Below are positions 19,194 to 29,324 of a DNA stretch of 64,000 bases, piece by piece. Position 1 is the first letter of the stretch, and every line of letters starts with the position of its first letter. The DNA lies in NCBI GenBank assembly GCA_949825065.1, contig OX463855.1:41364301-41428300 (forward strand), read 5' to 3'. The notes beneath the pieces were generated by a model. The model saw only the letters and a program-made list of their open reading frames with translations. It was not told the origin of the DNA and ran no database searches. The translations under genes and the position numbers were made by a program. Source of the DNA: Odontocerum albicorne (Eukaryota; Arthropoda; Insecta; Trichoptera; Odontoceridae).

Positions 19194-19228
19194 TATATCC
19201 GAAGTAGTGTTTCGGATATATTGAAGAG
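19194..19228. repeat. Hairpin repeat right of the TTAA MITE
   Basis: ATATCCGAA-GTAGTGT-TTCGGATAT again, followed by ATTGAAG. It matches the left-hand hairpin base for base over the stem and loop. Confidence 0.85.
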
Positions 19229-19374
19229 CATGGCCGAGATACATTTTCTTCAGCTCCAGTAATCGAGCCTTGGGGTTGAGAACCTTTGGATTACGCACGG
19301 AACTCGCAGCTCGTGATTGAAAGTGTTGGCAACACTAGGGCTTAGCGAGTATCATTACCAGACTCCCACTCCTC

Positions 19375-19442
19375 TTGTACCATGAGGAATCGAACCAGAA
19401 ATTTGGAAGTCAAGAAGCTTACCACTAGGCTACGAAGGTGGA
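19375..19442 (-). mobile_element. tRNA-like SINE head
   Basis: Minus strand: GTAGCCTAGTGGTAAGC (A box) and GGTTCGATTCC (B box) at tRNA-like spacing. No clean cloverleaf, so not scored as a tRNA gene. Confidence 0.55.
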
Positions 19443-19545
19443 CCTTTATTCATATAAATTTTATACATCATACGCTCGTACCTGTCCTGCATCATCCGAG
19501 GATTGAACGAGGGAGAAGGGAATTACGATTAGTGTCCGTACTGAC

Positions 19546-19777
19546 CTGGAACATGTCCGTGGAATTGTCCTCGGTGTACTCGACGATGACGGCCTGGTTC
19601 CGGCTGAGCGTGTAGCTGATGCTGTGCTGGCTGGCGTCTAGAATGGCCTGCGAAGAGTGCGGCGTCTTCACAACGTAGTGCTTGGACCGGCGCACACCGT
19701 TGGGCAGTGCCCGCCGGTGGAGCACGAACTTGGAGCGCCTGCGACCGCGGTCGCCCTGCGGCAACAGCCCATTGTAA
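19546..19777 (-). CDS. Pli: Pellino, internal exon (start of FHA-like substrate-binding domain)
   Basis: A 232 nt exon on the minus strand, bounded by TTTCCAG (acceptor) and CAG|GTCAGT (donor). It encodes YNGLLPQGDRGRRRSKFVLH, then GVRRSKHYVV, QHSISYTLSRNQAVIVEY and STDMFQ. GDRGRRRSKF and QHSISYTLSR.Q..VVEY are hallmark Pellino sequences conserved from flies to mammals. Pellino proteins bind phosphorylated IRAK/Pelle kinase through an FHA-like domain and have a C-terminal RING-like ubiquitin ligase in the cytoplasm. The first base completes a Gly codon split with the upstream exon, so the phases agree. It is clearly GC-richer than its surroundings. The following exons (FHA remainder, RING) were not found in the lower-coordinate part of this window. 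Confidence 0.93.
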
Positions 19778-19799
19778 CTGGAAAGAGCAGAAGGGCCCG

Positions 19800-20903
19800 T
19801 AAGTCTTAGATCTCAAGCAAGCTCGCGAACATACAGCGAGCTTGTTTGTGATTATCCAATGATTAACATACATACATACCATTAGATCATTTCTCTGTGA
19901 GAATGTTTTGACTTTCTATTTTTAAGTAAAACATATTTCTTAAAATAAGTTGCAAGTTCATTATTCGCGGTTTGCTGACGTTGTATTATGTTATACGTTA
20001 TATTATGTTATATGTTCAACGACGTTCTATTATGTTATACATCTTTTTGATAAAAATCAATGAATATTTTAATGTCTCGAAATTAAGCTATGTATATTAC
20101 GCAGTGCACAAATTTCATTTCATTTTTTATACAGGGTGTCCTGTAACTCGATGTCAAGCCGGTATCGAGGAAAAGGCCAGCTTATGACGGTTCAGAGAAA
20201 GAAAAAAAAATTCTTGCAAAATCCTTATAGTTTTCGAGTTATAGGCATTTCTTTGAAAATTGTGAAAGTAGCTACCCTGCGCCAAATGTTTATATATGCT
20301 GTGACAACAAATTGACATATTTTATGATTTTAATGGTTGTATCACAATCCTAGATAGCCCTGCTATTAGTCGGAATCCGATATAAACAAAAAAAAACCTT
20401 CACGTTCGAATTTTTTTAAATTTTTTTACGATCATAAAAAATAATATTTTTTTCAGCTAACTTTAACTCATTATACTGTAAAAATAATGTACTACGCTAA
20501 CCTGGCAAGTTACATTAAAAGATGGCCTGTTTAGTCAGGATTTCATCGGCCGACCGGTTGACTCGAATTCGGCCACCAAACGTCGAATAGTCGACTCGGC
20601 AGGACGGTTGTGGCGAGTATAAAACTCACCTAAAGTGCGGAACGTTTCTCGAACGGAGCACTAATTTTGAAAATAAAATTTGATGATTTGTACACGTTGT
20701 TTAACGCTATAACTTTCCATGGTGATTTGGCATAAACTACTGAACAATTCACAATAAATTTTACAGATGTTGCTTTAACAACATGGCCGCTATAACCTAA
20801 CAAATTTAGAGCGTCCCTATTGAAAGACCCTTTATTATAACACAAATTTCATTTCATTCTTTACGTATTATAATACAAATTTCATTTCATTCTTTATATA
20901 TTA
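19800..20903 (-). other. Pellino intron, repeat-poor part
   Basis: No coding sequence. TACAGGGTGTCCTGTAACTC at 20130 resembles the end of a DNA transposon, but no partner end was found. AAATTTCATTTCATTCTTTA is repeated at about 20846 and 20878, just before the mariner. Confidence 0.45.
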
Positions 20904-22372
20904 CGAGGGTGGATCAAATATAAATTATGCATAAAATATAAACGAGACTTTTGTTTCAGAGCGCGTAGTTTTAAACGGAGCGCGCGGCCGCCTCTAGGAG
21001 TGTTGGATGGGGAGAGCGGTCGACCGACCTCGATAGATTCCGTCATTAGAATGGCACACAATGTAAAAAATTTAAAACAAAATAGTCTCGTTTGTATTTG
21101 GTAGATCAATTATAAAAGAGACTTTTTTGTTTAAATTTTTTTTATTTGCAGAAAGAAAAAGACCAAGTATGTTACGCATAATTTTTCTAAATAATCTCCT
21201 GCTTTAGAAATGCATTTTTCCCCGTGGATCGGTAATTTATTTATCCTGTCATCGTAAAAAGAAATGGATTGTATCAGCAGTCAATTGCGCACAAACCCCT
21301 CTACTCCATCGTCGTTGAATCGTTGACCTCCCAGAGCTTCTTTCAGTGGCCCAAAGATATGCAAGTCGCAGGGCGATAGAATCAGGGTTATATGGAGGGT
21401 GTTCCAGTCGTCTCCTCCAAACTCATTTCTTCCAATTGTTCGCATGTCACAGCTGCAGTATGAGGCCTCGCGTTGTCATGGAGAAGAATCACTTCTCGTA
21501 TCGGTTGATCACGTATTTTGCATCGATAAGAATGTTTAACTTCAGTCAAAAAATCGCAGTAGTACGCCACATTGATGGTGCGACGATCGTGCAAAGTATG
21601 GATGTGCAAAATGCCAGCCACGCCGGTCTCAAAAAACGGCCGCAAGCACCTTACCAGTTGACAGTCGAGTCTTGGCTTTCACAAGGGCTACCTCATCCTT
21701 CTTTCTCCACTCCATGCTGGCTTCTATCGATTCGGGCGTGTACCCAAGTTTCATCGCAGGTAACGATGCGACTCAAAAATGCGTCCCCTTCTTGTGCAAA
21801 CCGCGCCAAGAGCCGCTCACAGACGTGCAAACTTTTGTTCTGCAGTCAAAAGACGTGGGACCCATCGAGCAGACACTTGACGGAATCCTAGATCCTTTGT
21901 GATTATGGATTGAGTGCCCTCATAACTTATTCCTATCTCACAACAAATTTGGGAAACAGACAAACGTCGGCCACCTTCCAGAAGAATAATAATAACATAA
22001 TGGCGTTAATGTTCTGTTTGGTAATGCTCGTCCGTGGGCGACGATCATGGCTCTCGTTTTCGACCCCTTCACGACCTTTCATGAACTCCTTATGCTAGGC
22101 AAACACACGACAGTGTTTGATCTCCGAACTGTGCCGTTAGTCTCCGGAGAATTTAGGCCGGTTTTACGTCCTCACAAGTAAGAAACTTGATAATTATGCG
22201 TTGCGCAATCGACGGGTGCACCTCTTTCTCAGACATCGTGTGCCAGACTGACGGAATCCGCCGAGGCCGGCCGACCGCTCTCCCCATTCAACACTCCTTA
22301 AGGCGGCCGGACACTCCGTTTAAAATAACGCGCTCTAAAACAAAAGTCTCGTTAATATTTGATCCACCCTCG
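20904..22372 (-). mobile_element. Mariner family E, about 1.47 kb, in the Pellino intron
   Basis: Both ends carry CGAGGGTGGATCAAATAT. TA precedes the left end (20902-20903); at the right the expected TA reads CA. The similarity between ends runs about 150 bp inward, much further than the usual 30 bp: GAGACTTTTGTTT, GAGCGCG, GGAGTGTTG, GGGGAGAGCGGTCG are found in both. The left side has an extra segment of about 18 bp. Confidence 0.85.
21240..22236 (-). pseudogene. Mariner family E transposase, full length but broken
   Basis: ATG at 22234-22236 opens MSEKEVHPSIAQRIIIKFL. Then, with stops and shifts, KEFMKGREGVENESHDRRPR, ICCEIGISYEGTQSII (helix-turn-helix), ARWVPRLLTAEQK, RIVTCDETWVH (first Asp), YTPESIEASMEWRKKDE, LLHDNARPHTA (second Asp) and LSPCDLHIFGPLKEALGG (third Asp). 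Nearly the whole protein can be followed, so the copy decayed by point changes rather than by large deletion. All three Asp survive. Not functional. Confidence 0.85.
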
Positions 22373-22387
22373 CACTTACTGTAAAAC

Positions 22388-22735
22388 ATAGCATAACATA
22401 CATATCATTACGCCATTTCCCTATCAGGATAGGCAAAGCCTAAAGCGCCAGTCTTTTTTACCTCGACACACACATCCTTAACCTCCTCTACATCCATACA
22501 TCTCATACAGCTCCTAAGATTTCTTTTACTTTCTACGTTTTCTTCTTTTAAAATATTCTCTTGATTCAACCATACTTCCTTTGATTTTACTTTCAATACG
22601 CCTTCCACTCACATTTGCACTATATGTTTGTTTTGCTAGTCTTTCTACATTCACTCGTTCCACAAACCCAGACCATTTCTGCGTGTTGTTCTTCGTCTTA
22701 CTCAACGCATCACTATAAGATGCTTTTAGTAATTA
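22388..22735 (-). mobile_element. RL LINE 3' part
   Basis: Complement of the RL consensus: ATACATATCATTACGCCATT tail, then the MRCMDVEEVKDVCVE frame at 22500-22440 and the thumb region to 22700. Confidence 0.7.
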
Positions 22736-22784
22736 GAACGAATTAATTAAGAAAAATCAACAAAACAAACCAAGTTAAGTGATG

Positions 22785-22915
22785 GATCAATTGGTAGAAG
22801 AAAACCAAAAGGTGCATGGATATAGAGGACACGAAAGATGTGTCGCAACATGAAAACTATGATGATCAGCCCTCGCCGACTACCCCTAGAGGGGTATGGT
22901 ATGTATATACTTTAT
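22785..22915 (+). mobile_element. RL LINE 3' scrap
   Basis: GATGGATCAATTGG, AAACCAAAAGGTGCATGG, GACACGAAAGATGTGTCG and the GGTATGTATA tail. The middle is shortened. Confidence 0.5.
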
Positions 22916-22942
22916 CTACAGGTATTATATATCATAACTTAC

Positions 22943-23047
22943 CCTAAAATGACCAGCTCCCCATATTTGACAAGCGGCTTTGGTTTTTGATCAGTCCCAC
23001 CTTCAGCAGATTCTTCCAGTATTGGCGATTCGGCACTGTCGGCCGCA
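22943..23047 (-). CDS. Pli: Pellino, N-terminal coding exon
   Basis: A 105 nt minus-strand exon with acceptor TTTCTTCCAG|TGCGGCC and donor TTTTAGG|GTAAGT. It encodes AADSAESPILEESAEGG, then KPKPLVKYGELVILG. ESPILEE and KYGELVILG match the N-terminus of insect Pellino, and LG continues into YNG of the exon at 19777. It ends with two bases of a Gly codon that the next exon completes. The initiator Met and the first few residues must lie on an upstream exon; I did not find it. The intron to the next exon is about 3.2 kb and holds mariner and LINE insertions. Confidence 0.92.
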
Positions 23048-23049
23048 CT

Positions 23050-23479
23050 GGAAGAAAGAAAACACTATATTAAAACATCTCTTAATACACCACTCGTCCC
23101 TACCATAAAAAAAACTTGGTCGTTTAAATTATTTCTCTCTCGCATAACCTTAGGCTGTTAAGGTCGTTTAGTGACGTTCCTGCTACTTCGTCGTAGTGTG
23201 TTGCTAAGAAAGGTGTTACCGTATCGGGTAGTATATCCCTTTAAAGAACTGCTGAAACAGGAAAAACGTCAATAGTGACGCTCGGTGTGGTGAGGCGCGG
23301 GCTGCCTGTCTCGAGACGGACGTAATAATTAATGTATATATTGATAATATTTGTTTTTTTAAATAAATTTGACTTGTGTAATTGTTTTATTCGAATTGTT
23401 ATATTGTAGTTGCTTTTTTTTTATTTCAGGTATTTGTAATGAACGAAACCTTCACTTTTTTAAGTATTGTTTTAGGGTA
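23050..23479 (-). other. Upstream Pellino intron, no exon found
   Basis: AT-rich ending, GC-richer middle (GAGGCGCGGGCTGCCTGTC near 23292). No start codon with a plausible donor on the minus strand. Confidence 0.4.
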
Positions 23480-23860
23480 CATTGTACAAGCGGCGGCTGG
23501 TCTGGAGGCGCGCTGGTGCGCTGAACCGGATAAATAATTCGTCAAGATTATTAAATATTTGTATAGATTAAATATGTATAAGAATACTGACAAATAATAC
23601 GAGTATTTTTAATTAAGTGAAAATTAAAAAAAAATTAAAGTAAAATTTAAAAAAATATTCCTTTCAAATTGACCGGCCAAGTTTGCCAATACTACCGGAG
23701 CGATCTCCAATACGCACCCGACAGAAACGCAAATTCATATAGGGCAGACAGAGACATACAGTAAACCGTGAGACAGCGAAATTTCATATTCGCTCAGCGT
23801 CTCGAGGTGCGTTGGTTCTCAACGCACCAGCGCACCTCGGGGCCAGCCACTGCATTGTAC
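23480..23860. mobile_element. hAT-type MITE with 8 bp target duplication
   Basis: CATTGTAC stands at 23480-23487 and 23853-23860. Between them the ends are complementary: left GGCGGCTGGTCTGGAGG then CGCGCTGGTGCG, right complement CAGTGGCTGGCCCCGAGG then TGCGCTGGTGCG. An 8 bp duplication with a CAGTGGC end fits the hAT superfamily. 365 bp, non-coding. Confidence 0.85.
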
Positions 23861-24415
23861 CGATGATGAAATAAATATATAAAATAAAAACGGACCCTTA
23901 ACGGTAAACAATGTAAATAATTTCTCTATTTCAATCTTTAGTTTCTCTTTTGTTTAATAGTTTATTTAATTTTTTTATATTCTGTCCTTATTGTGTTGAG
24001 CGCTCACCACTGGTTCTTTTATTGTTATTATTATTGTTATAAGGTATATTGTTCCGTTAATTTATATAAATAAATACATTAAATGACGAACCGCGAGTTC
24101 CGCACCTATTCCAGAGCTTCTAAATCCGAACGCCCGATTACTGGGGCCGAAGATAATATTGTCTTCCGACCACGTTCTTCAAAACGAAACGGAAATAAAG
24201 TAAATAAATAGTTAGCATATTGGACTTCATTTCTTTAGCGCATTGTCAACTTTTTGTTCCTTCTAGTGTCCCAAAGAATAAAAAAATTAAGACTTGACGA
24301 CTCCCCTGCAAAAACGTAATATCTTGATACATATGCACGTGCCGCACAAATGTTGTACTTGTTAAAATACGATTAGCTTTATCAGGTAAGGATATCTTCT
24401 ATTTTACATCATTAA
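23861..24415. other. No gene seen
   Basis: AT-rich. No shared repeat or frame recognised. Confidence 0.45.
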
Positions 24416-24416
24416 C

Positions 24417-24486
24417 AGGGCAGCTCAACAGTTTAAACTTGCCTTCAGTATGAATACCAGCGATACGTCCACTGTTGAGCTGCCTT
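24417..24486. repeat. Short fold-back element
   Basis: AGGGCAGCTCAACAGT at 24417-24432 and its complement (one mismatch) at 24471-24486 enclose 38 bp. It could be a small MITE. Confidence 0.6.
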
Positions 24487-24534
24487 CGTAGGGAGGCGAT
24501 GTCTGCCTAATATACACTATCACTAGCCATCGCT

Positions 24535-24660
24535 CGCAGAGGTGCATGGCCGCGTGGTAATGCACTGGATTCCGCACGGAAGGTCGTCGGTTCGAACCCC
24601 GCGCTGTGCTACTCCCCTCGAATGACAGGCATTTTTCCGCCTAGTATTCGGTGGTACAAG
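24535..24660 (+). mobile_element. tRNA-derived SINE, family 2 (plus)
   Basis: GCCGCGTGGTAATGCACTGG and GTCGGTTCGAACCCCGC give A- and B-box-like parts, then GTGCTACTCCCCTCGAATGA. The same sequence appears inverted at 44400-44515, which makes it a repeat rather than a tRNA gene. Confidence 0.7.
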
Positions 24661-24799
24661 GATACCTATAACTTCTGCTATATCTATTCTTCCAAAAAAA
24701 CACGCCAGTGTGCTCTGATCATCTCACTTCAGTGTGCCATCAGACCATCAGATCCAGTACAGTGGTGTGGCTGGTGAGTTCACTAGTGTGTAATATTCA

Positions 24800-25290
24800 T
24801 GTATGGCGCGAAGACTTCGACTCTTGAGAGCAAGCGGAGAGACGTAGAATAGACGCATTTGAAATGTGGTGCTGGAGAAGGATGTTACGAATTCCATGGA
24901 CTGCATGGTGGACTAAGCCTCCATTCTCGAATTCCATGGACTGCATGGTGGACTAAGCCTCCATTCTCGATTTCCATGGACTGCATGGTGGACTAAGCCT
25001 CCATTCTCGAAGAGCTGAGAATCACCGACAGATTGTCGACAATATGCATTCTACAAGCCCTCCGATTCTTTGAGTGCATAGCTCGTGGCCAAAGAGACGG
25101 TTCGGAGAGGTTTGTGGTTGTTGGAAGCGTGGAAGCACGACGCACATGAGGAAGAATCCAAATGCGTTGGACTGATCAAGTGAGATACGCAATTGGACTA
25201 CCCTTGACAACTGCCCTTCGAGCCGCGGAGTGTGGGGATGGATGAAAAAGAATCGTCGGAGACTGTCATGGGAGTCACGAGCTACACGAC
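24800..25290 (+). pseudogene. LINE polyprotein tail with a 40 bp triplication
   Basis: Reads FEMWCWRRMLRIPWTAWW, then ILRFFGHIARGQRDGSERF, GRIQMRWTDQV with shifts, the C-terminal part of an RTE/Jockey-like LINE. Inside, ATTCCATGGACTGCATGGTG plus 20 more bases is present three times (24891, 24931, 24971). Related tails lie at 33473 and 53250. Confidence 0.75.
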
Positions 25291-25299
25291 ATGATGGAT

Positions 25300-25879
25300 C
25301 AAAATAATGGTATTTACCTACTTTTTATCCGGTTGGTTCTTTTGAAAATTATATAATATTTATAATACTGTATTTTCCTTTCACACGTCGACGAAGTCTA
25401 CCTGATACTTACGGTCAGTGCCGGATAGTTTTAGAGGACTGTCGCAAAACAGTTCAATCAGATTTGCAATGTGTTAATTATATACCGCTTCCTATCATTG
25501 TGACCATGTATCAGCGTATTAAATTGATATTGTTTGAAATGATTAAAATTTTCGAATATCCCGCGGCGCCCCTGGGATATAATATAATCGCGACGCCCCA
25601 GGGCGCAGAGTCGCACACTTTGACAATATCTGTCGTAATGTTTAGCATGCCCTGGATTACGCAGCGGATTACACCACCTGTGGATTCAAGCGGAAGAGCA
25701 CCCGACACCACACCCGATAGCGCACAGCAGATACTCGTACCAGTCAATACTCAAGATAAATCAAGTGACAAACTGGTACATAAAATGCATGAGAAAACAT
25801 GAGTTGAGTTTCCGCCACTTTGCGGCATTAAAATGATATTTTTAATAAGATATATAGTATACGCCACTTAGTATTTATT
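25300..25879. other. Unassigned stretch
   Basis: A 112-codon plus frame (25464-25802) looks non-random in its last third (PVDSSGRAPDTTPDSAQQ) but matches nothing I know. Short inverted words GGCGCCCCTGG and CCAGGGCGC lie at 25566 and 25596. Confidence 0.3.
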
Positions 25880-26422
25880 TTAACCCTTATCTTGGCAAAG
25901 TTTAATTTATCCAAATATTAACGTTTTTCTTTGGTGATTCCTTGTTATATGTTATGGTAAGTTATGAAGGGAAATTGAGGGGGGAAAAATCACAACTTTT
26001 TCTTATAGGTTTTTTTCATATGTAACACCCACGTTACATTGTCAAAATATCATTTTTTATAAAACACAAAAAGCGCAATAAAATTATTCAATAATCTAAA
26101 ACAAGAACAATATTTACATAGCTGAATAATCAACAACTATGTTAAAATGGTTTGAATAATTTTTCTCTACATGTGTAGTGATTAATAAGATATTTAGATT
26201 ATTTACAAAAATTTTCAAAACGAGCCCACGCTGTCCAAACATGTTGACCCGATGTTGTTTGAAAGCTTGTAATGTTGTCAATATTTATCCCCAGATGATA
26301 CCACTGCACACAATAGTGCATGTATAGTATTTGAATGTGTTGCCATATTTGAAATTACGTTAGTTTCTGGATTTAAAAAAAAAAGTGTAACACCTGTGTT
26401 ACAATGCCATGATAAGGGTTAG
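25880..26422. mobile_element. TTAA MITE, second family
   Basis: TTAACCCTTATCTTGGCA at the left, TGCCATGATAAGGGTTA at the right: terminal repeats next to TTAA (right copy TTAG). 543 bp, no frame. The interior differs from the 9314 family. Confidence 0.7.
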
Positions 26423-26484
26423 GAGACTGAATAACATTACATTTAGTAAAAATAATAAATTACATTAAAATCGAAATGCTACCT

Positions 26485-26580
26485 ATGAACTAACTATTTT
26501 CGCAGTCTGCCACACCATTTATAGTGTCCAGTTCTTTATACGATAAGCTTTGGTGTACTATATCTGTAGTTCCTGGAACT
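26485..26580. repeat. Flank repeat, left of mariner family F
   Basis: GAACTAACTA, TTTATAGTGTCCAGTTCTT, ATAAGC.TTGG and CCT.GAACT match 27807-27895 in order, with divergence. See the paired entry. Confidence 0.65.
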
Positions 26581-26708
26581 CGCTAAAATAAAATAATATT
26601 ATTTATAAGATACAAAGTGTATGAAACTTATCATTATTTTTTTAGGAGACTATATAAGGATCACGTGAATATCGTGATACGTCAAATCTGACATCAGCAT
26701 CGTAAAGT

Positions 26709-27804
26709 TTGACGTTTTTAATTGTATACGTGCTCAGAAAGTTTTGTCATACGAGTGCTATTTGTGTTGTTTACAGTGACTTGAAAAAATCATTTCGGCC
26801 ATCCCGGGCCACTGTGTTTCATTGGTTTTCCGAATTCAATCGTGGCCGTAGTTCGCTCCAGGACGAATTTCGTGAAGGTCGTCTAAAATCGGTTGTTGTG
26901 CCAGAAAACATCGATGCTGTGCGTGAACTAATATTGCAAGATCGTCATGTGACTTATCGTGAGATTGAGGCATGTTTGGGCATAAGTTCCACTCGCATAC
27001 ATTCAATATTGTAAGAACATTTGGCCGTCAAAAAGATTTGTTCGCGTTGGATACCGCATAATTTGACAATCGCTCAAAAATGCCTCGTGTCGATTGGTCC
27101 AAAGAAATGTTGAAAAAATTTGATCGCGGTGCTTCAAAAAACGCCTATAAGATCGTGACAGGCGACGAATCATGGATCTATGCATGTGAGCCAGAAACTA
27201 AACAGCAGTCGACTGTATGGGTCTTTCAAGACGAGCCAAATCCAACAAAAGTTGTTCGCGCACGAAGCACTTCGAAGCAAATCGTGCCTTGTTTCTTCGG
27301 TATAAATGGTTATGTCGCAACAGTGCCTTTAGTGGAACGTCGTACGGTCAATTCTGAATGGTACACCAGCATTTGTTTGCCAGAAGTGTTCGGATAAATG
27401 AGGAAAACCAACCGCCGAAGACGGATCATTCTCCACCACGACAATGCGAACTCTCACACATCGGCTCAAACAAGTGACTTTTTGAGCACTCAAAACATCG
27501 AATTGATGAGTCATCCGCCGTACAGCCCTGATTTGGCACCCAATGACTTCTTTTTATTCCCGAACATCAAAATTAAATTGCGAGGTCAACGTTTTTCGAC
27601 GCCTGAAGAAGCGGTTGATGCGTTCAAAACGCATGTTTTGAAGTTACCTCATTCGGAGTGGAAAAAGTGCTTCGAAAATTGGTTCAAAAGCATGCAAAAG
27701 TGTATTGATCTTCATGGAGAGTATTTTGAAAAACAATAAAGCCATTTTCGATGATAAATATTTGTTTTTACTTGTCTGTCTCAAGACTTAAGTAGCAACC
27801 CTCG
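26709..27804 (+). pseudogene. Mariner family F transposase, three-part broken frame
   Basis: Leader GCTATTTGTGTTGTTTACAG is joined to SRATVFHWFSEFNRGRSSLQ, so the first helix-turn-helix is deleted. A TAA at 27012-27014 ends HSIL. After a frameshift near 27078 come VDWSKEMLKKFDRGASKN, IVTGDESWIYACEPE (first Asp) and VWVFQDEPNP. A TAA at 27395-27397 replaces a Glu codon. Then LHHDNANSHTSAQ (second Asp), YSPDLAPNDFFLFPNIKIK (third Asp, D34D), stop after EYFEKQ at 27739. The right end is CAACCCTCG at 27804 followed by TA; the left terminal repeat is missing. Confidence 0.88.
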
Positions 27805-27806
27805 TA

Positions 27807-27900
27807 TGAACTGACTACCTTCGGAACCTGTCATGCCTTTTATAGTGTCCAGTTCTTAGTAACATAAGCGTTGGCTTATCTACACTTCCTAGAACTGTCA
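27807..27900. repeat. Flank repeat, right of mariner family F
   Basis: Direct, diverged repeat of 26485-26580. The mariner sits between the two copies. Confidence 0.65.
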
Positions 27901-28011
27901 TTTGTTGCAAGTCCTGAGTCAAGGTATTACGAATGCATAACCGATAACGTCAATGTGATGTTTATATTCAATATCTTAACACAAGTTTGTTTATTTTAAG
28001 TTAGGCCTCGG

Positions 28012-28260
28012 CCACACACGAAGGCGCATCGCTTCATGCTTAAGAGCTACGCTGCGAGCTAGGCGACATATCCTAGCGAACCAACGCACCGCATCCTATC
28101 GCAATGGTCACACTGCACGCTTCGCGCCACGCTACATGATGATTAGTCACCGAGTGAATCTCCTAGCGAACATACGTGTTGGTTAATTTTATCGTGTCAC
28201 CAAGTGAATTTACAAGATGGCGTAAGTTTTAATAACAACTGTGTATACTGAAGTAAGCAC
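28012..28260. mobile_element. PIF/Harbinger-type MITE, left half
   Basis: TTA then GGCCTCGGCCACACACG, CTACGCTGCGAGCTAGG, CCTAGCGAACCAACGCACCG, up to ACAAGATGGCGTAAGTTTTA. The right half is absent after about 28260. Confidence 0.7.
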
Positions 28261-28392
28261 GTCGTCATGGTATCATATGTGTTGGTAACGCCACTGCTCG
28301 GCGCGATTTAATCTTATTCTCGGACGATTTATTTTACCAGTTTTTTTTGGGTAGCCTAAAACCCCCGCATGGAAGTCGAGCATTTTAACGAT

Positions 28393-28889
28393 TAGGTCTC
28401 GGCCACACAGGCAGGAGCCTCGCTTGATGCTTCGAGTTAGGCGACATATCCTAGCGAATCAACGCACCGCATACTATCGCAATGGCCACACTACATGACG
28501 ATTAGTCACCGAGTGAATCTCCTAGCGAACATACGTGTTGGTTAATTTTATTGTGTCACAAAGTGATTTTACAAGATGGCGTAAGTTTTAATAACATATG
28601 TGTATAAAAGGGAGCCTTTGTGGAACCCATCGAGCAAATTATACAAAAATGTACCTGTAATAAAATCAATTTGGAATTATGTTGCATAGGAAGTAAATAA
28701 AAATGGTAAGTTGTAATGAAATTGGTTACTTTTGAGACTGGCATCGTGTGTTGACTCAACCGCTCCCAAATGTCAAATAAATTTGTGCGAAGCACTTTGG
28801 TGTGGCCAAGCATGAAGTCACCTAGTATATAAGTCACGTAAAACCTAGCTTAGCACCTAACGAAGCACTTCGGTGTGGCCTCGGCCTTA
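28393..28889 (+). mobile_element. PIF/Harbinger-type element with dead MADF exon
   Basis: Left end GGTCTCGGCCACACAGG after TTA, right end GTGTGGCCTCGGCC before TTA. ACAAGATGGCGTAAG at 28571 turns the third codon of the MADF exon into a stop. The rest (REPLWNPSSKLYKNVPVIKS) is still legible. Compare the intact exon at 60936. Confidence 0.8.
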
Positions 28890-28911
28890 ATAACCGATTC
28901 CAATAATCTAA

Positions 28912-29240
28912 TTAAGGCGCTGTTGTGGATTTTGTGGCTTCAATTCTTGCACCAACTAAGTATTTTACGGAAAAAGATGCAAATATATTCTTAAGATTCG
29001 TTGCGGTGTCTTTTGTTCGTAGCTGAACGTCGTCTGGTTGAAGTTGCTCGATCATCAGCAACAGTTTCTTCGTCAGTTCCCTTTGTCTTGCTGTTCTCAT
29101 TAGTGCGGACAGTACGCGGCAGTATCTTCCGGCTCGAGACAAGTCAACTACTGATCCCTGCTGTCCCAAACTTGCTATTAATCTACGAATTATCAATCTT
29201 GTTGAACAATCTCCATCAGTTAAATGAAATCGATATGCAT
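28912..29240 (-). CDS. Unrecognised minus-strand frame
   Basis: Open for about 109 codons: FHLTDGDCSTRLIIRRLIAS, then QRELTKKLLLMIEQLQPDDV, ending STTAP and a stop at 28912. Composition (Leu/Arg/Asp balance, few runs) looks protein-like, yet I know no family. No Met at the upstream end, so if real it is an internal or terminal exon or a transposon gene piece. It abuts the right end of the PIF element. Confidence 0.3.
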
Positions 29241-29324
29241 GTTATGTTTGAATAATTGATTCTCGAAATAAATTTCGATAACCTTGCGATGCCTTTGAAA
29301 TTATCTAAAAAAAGAGAAACAATC

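Noticed and set aside
19529..19882. 117-codon minus frame overlapping the Pellino exon
   Set aside because: Shifted frame over the same GC-rich exon; the frame at 19777-19546 matches Pellino.
21346..21902. Plus-strand frames of 181 and 76 codons
   Set aside because: Antisense to the mariner family E transposase, which has clear motifs on the minus strand.
24535..24620. tRNA gene
   Set aside because: A and B boxes are present, but the sequence recurs at 44400, no closed cloverleaf is found and non-tRNA tail follows. Called a SINE. The other tRNA-like heads were treated the same way.
25464..25802. 112-codon plus frame
   Set aside because: No homology, no splice or start evidence, and the antisense is open too. 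Left as unassigned.
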